From positions 744,001 to 808,000 of the forward strand of contig JAEPQB010000002.1 of assembly GCA_017640725.1 (NCBI GenBank): a stretch of 64,000 nucleotides of DNA. The letters are read 5' to 3'. Source of the stretch: Kordiimonadaceae bacterium. Its GTDB lineage: Bacteria; Pseudomonadota; Alphaproteobacteria; Sphingomonadales; Kordiimonadaceae. This document shows positions 26,660 through 34,583 of this stretch, in pieces. The notes below the pieces were generated by a model. The model was given only the letters and a program-made list of their open reading frames with translations. It had not been told where the DNA came from and ran no database searches. The position numbers were made by a program, and so were the translations under genes. Positions within the stretch are counted from its first letter, which is position 1. Each line of letters opens with the position of its first letter.

Positions 26660-27085
26660 CTATTTTTGTTTCTTGTAAAGCATTGAACCCAATAGAGTTA
26701 AACTGGCGCTCAATGCTCCGCTGAAAAGCAAGTCTTTAATCTTGTCAGCTTGGGCTTGCCCGAGCCAATGCCAGCATGCAGGGGTCACCATATGCCAAAT
26801 CCATGTGAAAAACATCCCTGCAACCAAGAGTGCAGCCAACCTCAAGAACCACTTTGACAAGAAGCTCAATTCATCAAGAATATTCTGCTTTCTTCCGTGG
26901 TCTTTTGTCTCGGCATCCTTTTTTATGCGCTCCCGATAGTCTACGGGGCGCAACGAGTTTGCCTTTTCATAATCCTCTGCCGAAACAGCCTGTTCCTGCT
27001 CAGACATCGCGTCTAAGAGGTTGCCATCTTCCTGAATGACGTCAGGGACTTTAGGTAGCTTCTCAGGCTTGTTTTTCTTTGCCAC
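26660..27085 (-). CDS. Two-TM membrane protein, partner of Panacea-domain gene (candidate toxin)
   Basis: A 141-residue protein with a charged, hydrophilic N-terminal 75 residues, then two hydrophobic helices (about 80-100 and 119-136) joined by a short Trp/His-rich loop, and a lysine-rich end (LYKKQK). It starts at GTG inside the last codons of the DUF4065 gene (23-nt overlap), indicating co-translation. I do not recognise the family. Panacea (DUF4065) proteins are known antitoxins for many unrelated toxins, including small membrane proteins. So a membrane-acting toxin is a reasonable inference, but toxicity has not been shown. Confidence 0.78.
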   Translation of the reverse strand: MAKKNKPEKLPKVPDVIQEDGNLLDAMSEQEQAVSAEDYEKANSLRPVDYRERIKKDAETKDHGRKQNILDELSFLSKWFLRLAALLVAGMFFTWIWHMVTPACWHWLGQAQADKIKDLLFSGALSASLTLLGSMLYKKQK

Positions 27086-27539
27086 GCGCCTGCAGTTCCT
27101 TGAAGTGCTCTCGGATCCATTGCTGCGGAATCACGGCACTCTGCCCATAAGTATTCCAAGTTAGGTCCCAAGGAGTGTCTTTTTTGTGCGTGAGAGAAGA
27201 CAATTGAATCCCAGTATACTTTGCATAAATGTTGTATACTTGCTCGACAATGCTCTCTTGGACATCATCAAACTTGTCTATTTTTTCAAACATATTATTG
27301 ATGGGCGAAGTAATTGCCGAGGATTTGTATTGCTTCAATGCATGATAAAGATCCGAAATGACTGGTCCATACTGCCACGCTTCAATGTCTTCCATGATTA
27401 ATTGGCGGTCTGTGAGAGCAAGTGTCCAGCCATGGCAAATATATACGAGCTTGATAAGCTGCATAGGTGTTAGTTTTTCACCATCCGCCGACGCTAATTC
27501 TATCAATTTATTTGCAACGGTTTCAGAAGCTAGGGCCAT
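27063..27539 (-). CDS. Panacea-domain (DUF4065) protein, putative antitoxin
   Basis: A 158-residue protein with the DUF4065/Panacea signature: KLTPMQLIKLVYICHGWTLAL near residue 21, then MEDIEAWQYGPVISDLYHALK. Known members (PanA, SocA and GepA relatives) act as antitoxins or proteolysis adaptors. AAGGAG lies 7 nt before the ATG. An 8-nt inverted repeat starts 24 nt upstream of the start. The second gene of the pair overlaps its 3' end. The antitoxin role is inferred from the family and from the two-gene layout. Confidence 0.92.
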   Translation of the reverse strand: MALASETVANKLIELASADGEKLTPMQLIKLVYICHGWTLALTDRQLIMEDIEAWQYGPVISDLYHALKQYKSSAITSPINNMFEKIDKFDDVQESIVEQVYNIYAKYTGIQLSSLTHKKDTPWDLTWNTYGQSAVIPQQWIREHFKELQARGKEKQA

Positions 27540-27562
27540 CTACATTCTCCTTAAGGAATCAA

Positions 27563-27599
27563 AAACAGTGCCCACATAAAAATCACATGAACACTGTTT
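27563..27599. promoter_or_regulatory. Inverted repeat (putative operator) upstream of Panacea gene
   Basis: AAACAGTG (27563-27570) and CACTGTTT (27592-27599) form a perfect 8-nt inverted repeat with a 21-nt spacer, starting 24 nt upstream of the gene at 27539. It lies where an autoregulator of a toxin-antitoxin operon would bind. Confidence 0.5.
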
Positions 27600-27618
27600 G
27601 TTCTTCCTTTGTGCTACT

Positions 27619-27647
27619 AATATAGGCTTTTATCGGCTGAATTTCCA
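27619..27647 (-). promoter_or_regulatory. Candidate sigma-70-type promoter of the Panacea pair
   Basis: On the minus strand TGGAAA, 17 nt, then TATATT (five of six to the -10 consensus, four of six to the -35). The expected start point is just upstream of the inverted repeat at 27563-27599. Confidence 0.35.
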
Positions 27648-27665
27648 GTCCACAATTTCCTCGAT

Positions 27666-27679
27666 GAAATGGGCGCAGC
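27666..27679 (+). repeat. 14-nt direct repeat, right (attR-like), remnant of selO 3' end
   Basis: GAAATGGGCGCAGC followed by GCTTACGGCTTAA, so the frame reads E-M-G-A-A-L-T-A-stop. The sequence upstream of the repeat does not look like selO. Confidence 0.85.
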
Positions 27680-27688
27680 GCTTACGGC

Positions 27689-28150
27689 TTAATCCGCGCC
27701 GCGTTCATCAAGCGTCAGCGCACTGCATTTGCCGGTGAACTGCCGCAGCAGCAGATACATCAATAGGCCAATCGGCCCGGCTAGAAATGTGAAAAACAGG
27801 CATGGTATGATCGCAAAATGATTGACGCCGCGCGCGGCTGCATCACGCCCAACCCATGCGCCAACAAACAGATCAAATACCAGATAATGCACCCATCCCA
27901 TCAGTGCCACATTGGGGTGAGTGAAGGCGATCATAACCGTTTCTAACGTGTCAAACCCGCCGCCCTCTGCGCCGTGCCCCATGAAGGTGGCGCGCACAAA
28001 AAGCACCAGATAAAAGGCACCATAGATACACGGGTATATACCGCTGTGCACAAGCCGTTTGGTGATTTCAGACTTGGGCAACAGCACAAGCAGAAGCCAC
28101 GCTGGCAGCACCGCCAAATTGGCCGCACTGTATAGAGTTTCGTAATTCAT
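27689..28150 (-). CDS. ABA4-like (DUF4281) membrane protein
   Basis: A 153-residue integral membrane protein with about four helices. TLYSAANLAVLPAWLLLVLLP at the start, FTHPNVALMGWVHYLVFDLFVGAW in the middle and PCLFFTFLAGPIGLLMYLLLR at the end match the ABA4-like family. That family is named after a plant protein needed for neoxanthin synthesis; its role in bacteria is unclear. ATG 28150 follows GGGGGACC. The DsbA-like gene upstream ends 35 nt away, so the two may be co-transcribed. Confidence 0.82.
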   Translation of the reverse strand: MNYETLYSAANLAVLPAWLLLVLLPKSEITKRLVHSGIYPCIYGAFYLVLFVRATFMGHGAEGGGFDTLETVMIAFTHPNVALMGWVHYLVFDLFVGAWVGRDAAARGVNHFAIIPCLFFTFLAGPIGLLMYLLLRQFTGKCSALTLDERGAD

Positions 28151-28185
28151 CAAAGGTCCCCCGAAAACTGAATAGCTGGGGAAAC

Positions 28186-28854
28186 TTAACGCAAGTCGGG
28201 GCATTCTCCAACACTACCACCAAGGCGCCAGCGCACGAGCGGTATTTGCTCACTGCCGAAAAACAGTTCGTCATTTACCCGAAATGTGGGCACGCCAAAT
28301 ACGCCGTGATCCCATGCCTCTTGTCGCTGCTGGTCGTGCTTTGCTCGGCCATCATTGTCGACGTAGCCCGCAAAACCATCAGGGTCGGCGCCCGCTCGCG
28401 TTAGGCACTCCACAAGTACTGTCACGTCCTCGATGTCAAGATCTCGCCGCCAGAAACGCTCAAAGGCATCATCGAGAAAACGCCGCATGACGTCCTGTCC
28501 GGACTGCTGCGCCCAATCCAAGGCAATGCCTGCCATCGAAGAGTCCCATATTTTTTGAGTGCCCTTAATCGTCAACCCACGAAGGTTGGCGCGGCGGCGC
28601 ACGTCCATGTAGGCATATTTCACTTTTTTCCACTGGTGCTCGGTGCGTGTGCTCTCAAGCACATTTCCCGCATCATCCACCTTTGCTGAGCCAAGGTAAG
28701 AGGGAATGTCTAACGTAAAGTGTCGCCATTCGGCGGCGACGCCTGTTTCATCCTCAAGCGCATACATATGGTCCTTGGCCAGATAGGCGTAAGGGCTCTT
28801 GATATCGGTATAAACGATGAGTTCCACGACCGGCCCCGCTGAAGATTTACCCAC
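28186..28854 (-). CDS. DsbA-family protein, 2-hydroxychromene-2-carboxylate isomerase-like
   Basis: A 222-residue thioredoxin-fold protein of the DsbA/HCCA-isomerase branch. The N-terminal ELIVYTDIKSPYAYLAKD replaces the CxxC of true DsbA with SPYA, the usual mark of the glutathione-dependent isomerase subgroup. The C-terminal WDHGVFGVPTFRVNDELFFGSEQIP carries the cis-Pro loop and is strongly conserved. The start is GTG 28854 with no good ribosome site, so the first few residues are uncertain. Confidence 0.87.
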   Translation of the reverse strand: MGKSSAGPVVELIVYTDIKSPYAYLAKDHMYALEDETGVAAEWRHFTLDIPSYLGSAKVDDAGNVLESTRTEHQWKKVKYAYMDVRRRANLRGLTIKGTQKIWDSSMAGIALDWAQQSGQDVMRRFLDDAFERFWRRDLDIEDVTVLVECLTRAGADPDGFAGYVDNDGRAKHDQQRQEAWDHGVFGVPTFRVNDELFFGSEQIPLVRWRLGGSVGECPDLR

Positions 28855-28899
28855 TACAAATCATCTAGACCAACAACGGTTGCTTTCAATCGACGGGCC

Positions 28900-30411
28900 T
28901 TACTCCGCGGCTTTCACCTCGGGTTCCGGGAACAGTTCATCCATCGCGACACTGCGGCCGTTATCAAGCACAATGCGCGCATGATAGCGCTTCAAAAGCC
29001 GAGGTTCTGCGACCCCGCAACTGTGTGCCAGAATGCCAACTTCCTTTTTCATGTTTTTGGCATATTGCGCCACTCGCACGGCTTTGTTCGCGGGGTCCAG
29101 GCCATATTGCAGCTTTTTGTCGTGCGTCGTGATGCCGGTTGGGCAAGTATTTTTGTTGCACTGCAGCGCCTGAATGCATCCGAGCGCAAACATGAAACCA
29201 CGGGCGGAGTTCACGAAATCCGCGCCAGCGCAGAAGGCCCAGGCCACTTCTGAGGGATTAATCATCTTGCCGCTGGCGCACACTTTCACACGCTCCCGAA
29301 GACCATGCTTTTTCAGGATATCCACCACAAGCGGCAGGCTTTCGCGCACCGGCATGCCCATATTGTCAATCAGGCTCATGGGGGCGGCGCCCGTGCCGCC
29401 GTCGGCGCTATCTATGGTGATAAAGTCTGGCGCGCTCTCAGGCCCGCGCTCATTAATCAGTTTGCACAGGTTTTCAAAGAAGCCATACGCACCGATCACC
29501 GCCTTAAAGCCAACCGGCTTACCGGTGACGTCCCGCACATAATTCAGCATGTCCAACAGGTCATCGATGCTGTCCACCTCGGGGTGGCGGTTCGGGCTGA
29601 TCGCGTCCTGCCCGACTTCAAGGCCGCGAATGCGCGCGATATCTTCCGTGACTTTCGCGCCCGGCAGAATGCCGCCCTTGCCCGGCTTAGCGCCCTGGCT
29701 GAGTTTGATTTCAAACATCTTAACGGCGTCATGCTCGGCAACCGCTCTCAGCTTGTCTTCGTCAAACCCGCCTTCGGGCTTCCTGACACCAAACTTGCCG
29801 GTGCCGATCTGAAACACAATGTCTGCCCCGCCTTCAAGATGGTAGGGCGACAGGCCACCCTCCCCCGTGTTCATCCAGATGCCAGCTTTTTTGGCACCCG
29901 CTGACAGCGCCTTCACGGCTGGGATCGAAATGGCGCCGTAACTCATCCCCGAGATATTGAAGATGGAATCGGTGGTGTAGGGTTGGCGTGCGTAGGGGCC
30001 GATTGTAACGGCGCCTGGCTCTATCGCGTCCTGCTCCAACGTTGGGAAGGGGCAGTTTACGAAATACACAGTGCCAGTGGGTCGCAAGTCCCGCGTAGAG
30101 CCAAAAGCAACCGTCGAATCCACATTTTTAGCGGCGCGGTAAACCCAGGAACGTTCGGCCCGGTTGAAAGGCATCTCCTCCCGGTCGAGCGCAAAGAAAT
30201 ACTGGCGGAAAAACTCCCCGAGATGCTCGAACAAATAGCGAAAACGAGCAATTACAGGGTAATTGCGCTTAAGCGTGCTTTCGGTTTGCATTTTGTCGTG
30301 CACATAGAGCACGAGCACCCACAAAATGCCGATCCCGATCGCGAAAATGAACAAAAACGACAAGATTTCGAGAAGACCGACAACAATGTCGGACAGTTGA
30401 CCCATGTCCAT
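28900..30411 (-). CDS. FMN-binding glutamate synthase-family protein, membrane-anchored
   Basis: A 503-residue protein corresponding to the FMN-binding synthase domain of the large subunit of glutamate synthase, without the glutaminase and C-terminal domains. An N-terminal hydrophobic helix (about 10-35) should tether it to the membrane. FMN and substrate-site features include SGMSYGAISIPAVKALSAGA, NTGEGGLSPYH, GAKPGKGG and TIDSADGGTGAAPMSL. A C-x5-C-x4-C cluster motif (CIQALQCNKNTC) fits the 3Fe-4S centre of the family. ATG 30411 follows GGGAGAG. Such stand-alone forms are common in proteobacteria, and their substrates are poorly known. Confidence 0.9.
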   Translation of the reverse strand: MDMGQLSDIVVGLLEILSFLFIFAIGIGILWVLVLYVHDKMQTESTLKRNYPVIARFRYLFEHLGEFFRQYFFALDREEMPFNRAERSWVYRAAKNVDSTVAFGSTRDLRPTGTVYFVNCPFPTLEQDAIEPGAVTIGPYARQPYTTDSIFNISGMSYGAISIPAVKALSAGAKKAGIWMNTGEGGLSPYHLEGGADIVFQIGTGKFGVRKPEGGFDEDKLRAVAEHDAVKMFEIKLSQGAKPGKGGILPGAKVTEDIARIRGLEVGQDAISPNRHPEVDSIDDLLDMLNYVRDVTGKPVGFKAVIGAYGFFENLCKLINERGPESAPDFITIDSADGGTGAAPMSLIDNMGMPVRESLPLVVDILKKHGLRERVKVCASGKMINPSEVAWAFCAGADFVNSARGFMFALGCIQALQCNKNTCPTGITTHDKKLQYGLDPANKAVRVAQYAKNMKKEVGILAHSCGVAEPRLLKRYHARIVLDNGRSVAMDELFPEPEVKAAE

Positions 30412-30575
30412 AACGTCTCTCCCGTACCACCAAGGAGTTTGACCATAGACCAAAAGCAGGTGGTTGCGCCAACACCTGTTGCTCACACTTTTGCTGGTTT
30501 GATGTGAACTTGCTTTCGCTTGCAAGATCAGCCTGCTGTGCCAAGATGGCGGCCTGGCAATCAGGGGACAGTTTC

Positions 30576-31334
30576 ATGAAGTCTGAGAAAGTTGTTTTCA
30601 CCGGTTCACAAGGGTTTGAGCTTGCGGCGCGCTATGATGGGCCCGACGAAGAACCACGGGCCATGGCCCTGTTTGCGCATTGCTTTACCTGCGGCAAGGA
30701 CCTGAATGCCATCAACCGCATTGCCCGCGCGCTTGCGGCAGACGGCATTGGCATGTTCAGGTTTGACTTTACGGGTCTTGGCCTGTCGAACGGTGACTTC
30801 GCCAACACCAATTTCAGCTCCAATGTCGAAGACTTGGTGCGCGCCGCAGATTTCATGCGCGACACTATGATCGCCCCCACCATCATGATGGGGCACAGCC
30901 TGGGTGGTGCGGCGACACTTGTGGCGGCGGGTCAGGTGCCGGAGGTGAAGGCAGTGGCAACCATCGGCGCACCCTTTGACAGCGTGAATGTGCTGAAGCA
31001 ATTCAAAAACGATATCGACACCATCGAAGCGGACGGCGAGGCCGAGGTGATGTTGGCGGGTCGCCCGTTCAAGATGAAGAAACAGTTCATCGAGGACGCG
31101 AAAAGCCAGAATGTGGCGGACCATATTGGAGCGCTCAAGAAACCGCTTCTGGTGATGCACAGCCCTATTGATGAGACCGTCGGCATCGACCATGCCCGTA
31201 AAATTTACGAGGCTGCGAAGCACCCCAAAAGCTATGTATCCCTTGATAAAGCTGATCATCTCTTGATGAAAAACGCTGCCGACGGGCAATATGTGGCGCG
31301 TGTGCTCTCCGCATGGGCCAGCCAGTACATTTGA
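30576..31334 (+). CDS. Alpha/beta hydrolase, OsmC-associated type
   Basis: A 252-residue hydrolase. FAHCFTCGKDLNAINRIARAL and FDFTGLGLSNGDF match the hydrolase half of the bifunctional hydrolase/OsmC proteins. The nucleophile elbow is GHSLGG, the acid is probably in SPIDETVG and the base in KADHLL. The OsmC half is not present in this frame nor immediately downstream. Ribosome site AGGGGACA precedes ATG 30576. Substrate unknown; possibly linked to peroxide stress by family association. Confidence 0.88.
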   Translation: MKSEKVVFTGSQGFELAARYDGPDEEPRAMALFAHCFTCGKDLNAINRIARALAADGIGMFRFDFTGLGLSNGDFANTNFSSNVEDLVRAADFMRDTMIAPTIMMGHSLGGAATLVAAGQVPEVKAVATIGAPFDSVNVLKQFKNDIDTIEADGEAEVMLAGRPFKMKKQFIEDAKSQNVADHIGALKKPLLVMHSPIDETVGIDHARKIYEAAKHPKSYVSLDKADHLLMKNAADGQYVARVLSAWASQYI

Positions 31335-31506
31335 CCACCCGTGGCACCTTGTAACTGCAGCACACTTACATTTTAGGTTTTCAACACCACCATCTTTGCG
31401 TTATATGTACGGTATTAAGTTGTTTTTTTAACCGGGTTTATTGTTACGGCAAATAGCTGCCAGAGTAGTTGAGTTTTTTGTGCATTCAATCGTTTAGGAG
31501 CCTGTT

Positions 31507-32304
31507 TTGACAGTGGACCGAATTTCCAATGCCCCAAACTCAAAGAGCTTTCTGACTAATAAAATTGAACAACTTAATGTTCTTGTACCAACCCTCATTG
31601 ACCGTGGAGTTGTATTCTACAGAAACTCGGGATTTTGGAGGACTCTGTTCTTAGTCAGCGGATTTGTCGGCCACTTACTCACCTGGACCACGATAATTTA
31701 TAGCGCCTACAGTTCGGTCAACGAAGCCTTGTCAATTGCCGACCAACATTACTTGTTCAAAGGCATTTTTGGTATTGTTGTCAGCCTACTCTTTCTCCAC
31801 ATAGGCACGAGCAATGATGAACTGATGCGGACTTATGTCGATAACATCATTGCCCTAATATTCAGCCTCACGCATGTCCTTTCTTTATCTATTTCACTAT
31901 ATATAATATATAGTTATAATGATTTCAGTGTAACATTTGAAAATTCATCGGTTAACTGGAACTTCGGGCCCGCTAGCATTTTTGCTGTTACACTTTATTT
32001 TGCCAATTACATCATCGCCAGCATCTACAGGCTTAAAAGTTCCAAAAAACGAAATGTCGTCGAATTTGTCCCGATTGCGGCCGTGCTAATCTATATATAT
32101 TTCAATGTCGATTTTGACTTGTCGGCGTTTCTCAAAGTCATCGGAAGCATCGATGAAACTAACTTCGCATCTCTGACATTGACTATCATTATGCTGTTTC
32201 TCAGCTTGCCGTATTTCTTCGGTGTCTACTCGAGGAATATCGCCATTAACCCCCCTAAAATACCAAGGCCTGTTAGTGAGCAAGCAAACGTCGAAGAGAC
32301 TTGA
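31507..32304 (+). CDS. Unknown six-TM membrane protein, atypical composition
   Basis: A 265-residue protein with about six hydrophobic helices (near 46-66, 83-100, 112-136, 156-175, 185-200 and 222-242), cytoplasmic-looking charged ends and no motif that I recognise. It begins at TTG, six nt after AGGAG, which supports the unusual start. The DNA is noticeably more AT-rich and rich in ATA/AAT codons compared with its neighbours, suggesting acquisition from elsewhere. It has no evident operon partner: the next gene is convergent, 17 nt away. Confidence 0.8.
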   Translation: MTVDRISNAPNSKSFLTNKIEQLNVLVPTLIDRGVVFYRNSGFWRTLFLVSGFVGHLLTWTTIIYSAYSSVNEALSIADQHYLFKGIFGIVVSLLFLHIGTSNDELMRTYVDNIIALIFSLTHVLSLSISLYIIYSYNDFSVTFENSSVNWNFGPASIFAVTLYFANYIIASIYRLKSSKKRNVVEFVPIAAVLIYIYFNVDFDLSAFLKVIGSIDETNFASLTLTIIMLFLSLPYFFGVYSRNIAINPPKIPRPVSEQANVEET

Positions 32305-32321
32305 AACTGACGGTCTAACTT

Positions 32322-33197
32322 TCAAAAATAGCGCCCAAAAGCGGCAAAGTCGGCCTGATAAAGCGGTGCCAGTTCATTCGGCAGCGCTGGCGCACCAGAC
32401 CTGTTTTTTTTGGGCGATTTCATCTCTTCAAGAAGCGGCAGTGCCTGGCCTGTGTGATCAGACAATTGGGCCACCAATTTTGGCAGGTCTGCCAACCCAC
32501 CAAGCCATCTAAAGAGGCTTGGGTCTGTACCTAAAAAGCTGGTAACTGGTTCGGTGTGATTGCGGGCCGTGATAAACACCTGCCGGTATCGCGGTAATTC
32601 ACCAATGAATGTTTCCCAGTCGGGCTTTGTTGGCATGCCATAGAAATGGGCAGCGCCGTCATGATGTTTCGCCAATTGGTCCCGCGCGGCGATATTACCG
32701 TGATAGAATGACCAGATGCGGTCCATGGGGGCACGGACCAATGCCGCCGAAAAATAGTCAGCATACTTGCTTGGCACATCAGACAGTTTAACCGGGCGCT
32801 TTTTCGCGTCCTCATCGTGAATGCCTTCGCCGCGGCTTTCTTCACCCAAAACCACCTTCAACACATTCATCACACTAGTGGAACCGCACTTGGGGATGGG
32901 GAAAAACAGAATTTTCTCTGCCGGCAATACCCGGGCCCGACTCAAACCATTGCCGGTTATTGCCAATTCCCAAGACCCAGGTGCCCACGCTTTTTCAATG
33001 ATTGGTTTCAGGGTTTCCGCTGCGGCTTGTTCTTGCCCTTCAAACAATTGAAATCGGGCTTGGATGCGACGGAACCGCAGATGCTCACTGTCCCGCAGCG
33101 CCTGATCCAGCAGGGTTCGGGCCTTATCAAACCGTTCCCCAAGGAAATGGTCCCATATATCTGCCGCAAGGGCCTTTTCTGCGTCGGTTGCGCGCAT
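32322..33197 (-). CDS. Sulfotransferase-family 2 protein with N-terminal helical domain
   Basis: A 291-residue protein. The first 90 residues are helical with a repeat-like FDKARTLLDQALRDSEHLRFRRIQARFQLFEGQEQAA pattern. The rest matches carbohydrate-type sulfotransferases, with the PAPS loop ILFFPIPKCGSTSVMNVLK and a VRAPMDRIWSFYHGN motif. The acceptor is unknown. Its ATG overlaps the stop of the NifU-like gene (TGATG), so the two are translated together, an odd pairing. It is the third sulfotransferase in the window. Confidence 0.84.
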   Translation of the reverse strand: MRATDAEKALAADIWDHFLGERFDKARTLLDQALRDSEHLRFRRIQARFQLFEGQEQAAAETLKPIIEKAWAPGSWELAITGNGLSRARVLPAEKILFFPIPKCGSTSVMNVLKVVLGEESRGEGIHDEDAKKRPVKLSDVPSKYADYFSAALVRAPMDRIWSFYHGNIAARDQLAKHHDGAAHFYGMPTKPDWETFIGELPRYRQVFITARNHTEPVTSFLGTDPSLFRWLGGLADLPKLVAQLSDHTGQALPLLEEMKSPKKNRSGAPALPNELAPLYQADFAAFGRYF

Positions 33198-33634
33198 CAG
33201 GCCGCAGAACTACCTGCATTGAGGTCAGCAAACATCTGCTCCAGCACTTCAAAGGGTAGAACCACACTGCCATGACGCCCCGGATGATCAGTGACAGCCG
33301 ACAATAGGCCCAGCTTTTCCCATTTTTGTGGGAAATCAACCTCGCCTGTTTTCACCATATGGCGAAAGCGCGCTGCAATGTCTGAAAGCTCGGCTTCCGA
33401 TAGTCCGATAACCTGCTCGCCAACAATGGCGGCTGACGCCTGACCCAGCGCGCAGGCTTTCACTTCCTGCCCAAATTCGGTGATCACACCATCTTGAACA
33501 CGCGCTTCAGCGGTAATTCGGCTACCGCAGATACGGCTGGTTTTCACGGCACTGACATCGGCGTCGCTTAGCCGCGCCAGATGCGGAATTTGCGTGGTAA
33601 GCCGCAGAATTTCGGTGTTGTAAAGCTCGCTCAT
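33197..33634 (-). CDS. Iron-sulfur cluster assembly scaffold protein (NifU/IscU-like)
   Basis: A 145-residue protein of the IscU/SufU-like fold. LTTQIPHLARL, SRICGSRITAEARVQDG, KACALGQASAAIVGEQVIG and HPGRHGSVVLPFEVLEQMF are the family landmarks. Two cysteines of the scaffold site are present, while the third position, around HPGRHG, has no cysteine, as in an alphaproteobacterial variant. The role in cluster assembly is therefore inferred. ATG 33634 has AAGGG upstream. It is followed by a sulfotransferase gene with a 1-nt overlap. Confidence 0.85.
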   Translation of the reverse strand: MSELYNTEILRLTTQIPHLARLSDADVSAVKTSRICGSRITAEARVQDGVITEFGQEVKACALGQASAAIVGEQVIGLSEAELSDIAARFRHMVKTGEVDFPQKWEKLGLLSAVTDHPGRHGSVVLPFEVLEQMFADLNAGSSAA

Positions 33635-33774
33635 GACGACCCTTAAATAAGCCTTTTGCTGATCCATCTTCAAGCCCCTGCCGTAGGGAATTATCGGTGC
33701 TGCAAAGGGACAGCCGTCAGGCAAGCGCTTGATGTTTGCTTGATTAATCCCTTAAGCTCACCATATCAACAGCG

Positions 33775-33866
33775 TTTGTCGCTTGGGGGGAACGGGTCCC
33801 CTCAATAAACAAAACCGCGACAAATGTCACATCGTTCGGGCGGGACGGCCCGAGCCAAAATCGAAA
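33775..33866 (+). ncRNA. Structured folE leader RNA, candidate riboswitch
   Basis: The 5' region of folE can fold as an outer stem TTTGTCGC (33775-33782) with GCGACAAA (33817-33824), enclosing a GGGGA/TCCCC hairpin (33787-33791 with 33797-33801). A second hairpin TCGGGC/GCCCGA follows (33836-33841 with 33848-33853), ending close to the ribosome site GAAAGGA. Alphaproteobacterial folE genes are known to carry the folE (THF-II) motif, so a folate-sensing element is the natural hypothesis. I could not match the consensus by eye. The fold itself is seen directly. Confidence 0.5.
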
Positions 33867-33877
33867 GGATCATCCTT

Positions 33878-34507
33878 ATGGATGCCGTACTTGAAAGGGC
33901 TGACAATAGCCCTGAACTGAAGGTAATCCCGCAGGACGCCGCTGAGAGCCCAACAAGGGCCGAGGCTGAAGCCGCGGTTCGCACTTTAATTCGCTGGGCA
34001 GGCGATGACCCCACGAGAGAAGGCCTTATCGACACGCCAAAACGTGTTGTGAAAGCTTACGAAGAATTCTTTAACGGTTACAAAAAGGACCCGGCAGAAA
34101 TCCTGTCGCGCACCTTCGAAGAGGTCAACGGCTACGACGATATGGTCGTGCTGCGTGGCATCAAGGTGGAAAGCCACTGTGAGCATCATATGGTGCCGGT
34201 CACGGGTATTGCGCATGTTGCCTATATGCCAAATGGCAGTGTTGTTGGGCTTTCAAAGCTCGCCCGCATTGTAGAAGCGTATGGCAAGCGCCTGCAGACC
34301 CAGGAAACCATGACAGCACAGATCGCGGACGCGCTTGAGGAGCACCTAGACCCCAAAGGGGTGGCCGTGATCATCGACGCGACACACAGCTGCATGTCTT
34401 GCCGTGGTGTGAAACATTCGGATGTTTACACCATCACGCGTCAGTTCCGTGGTTGCTTCAAAGAAGCAGATCAGGAACGCCGTTTTTGGGACCTTGTGCG
34501 CGGATAA
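33878..34507 (+). CDS. folE: GTP cyclohydrolase I
   Basis: A 209-residue enzyme that makes 7,8-dihydroneopterin triphosphate from GTP, the first step of folate and related pterin synthesis. Typical segments are [23 protein letters not shown], zinc-binding [12 protein letters not shown] with its Cys and His, and HSCMSCRGV with the other zinc Cys and the active-site region. Start ATG 33878 follows GAAAGGATC. It is preceded by a structured leader and followed by an intrinsic terminator, so it is expressed alone. Confidence 0.96.
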   Translation: MDAVLERADNSPELKVIPQDAAESPTRAEAEAAVRTLIRWAGDDPTREGLIDTPKRVVKAYEEFFNGYKKDPAEILSRTFEEVNGYDDMVVLRGIKVESHCEHHMVPVTGIAHVAYMPNGSVVGLSKLARIVEAYGKRLQTQETMTAQIADALEEHLDPKGVAVIIDATHSCMSCRGVKHSDVYTITRQFRGCFKEADQERRFWDLVRG

Positions 34508-34533
34508 GCGCCGGCCTCACATAAAGCTTGAAG

Positions 34534-34571
34534 AAGCGGCATGGTTCTAGGACTATGCCGCTTTATTTTTT
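34534..34571 (+). terminator. Intrinsic terminator of folE
   Basis: AAGCGGCAT and ATGCCGCTT form a 9-bp stem with a 12-nt loop, followed by TATTTTTT, 27 nt after the folE stop. Confidence 0.88.
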
Positions 34572-34583
34572 GGGGTCTGAAGT

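Larger units (their letters stand above)
26626..27679. mobile_element. Putative small island at the selO 3' end carrying a Panacea gene pair
   Basis: A segment of about 1.04 kb bounded by an exact 14-nt direct repeat, GAAATGGGCGCAGC, at 26626-26639 and 27666-27679. Both copies read E-M-G-A-A-L, then two codons, then TAA, in the same frame relative to the repeat. So one copy is the live selO end and the other is a displaced remnant of the same gene end. Inside are two genes on the minus strand, of visibly more AT-rich sequence than selO. There is no integrase or transposase, so mobilisation would have to come from elsewhere. Confidence 0.55.
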
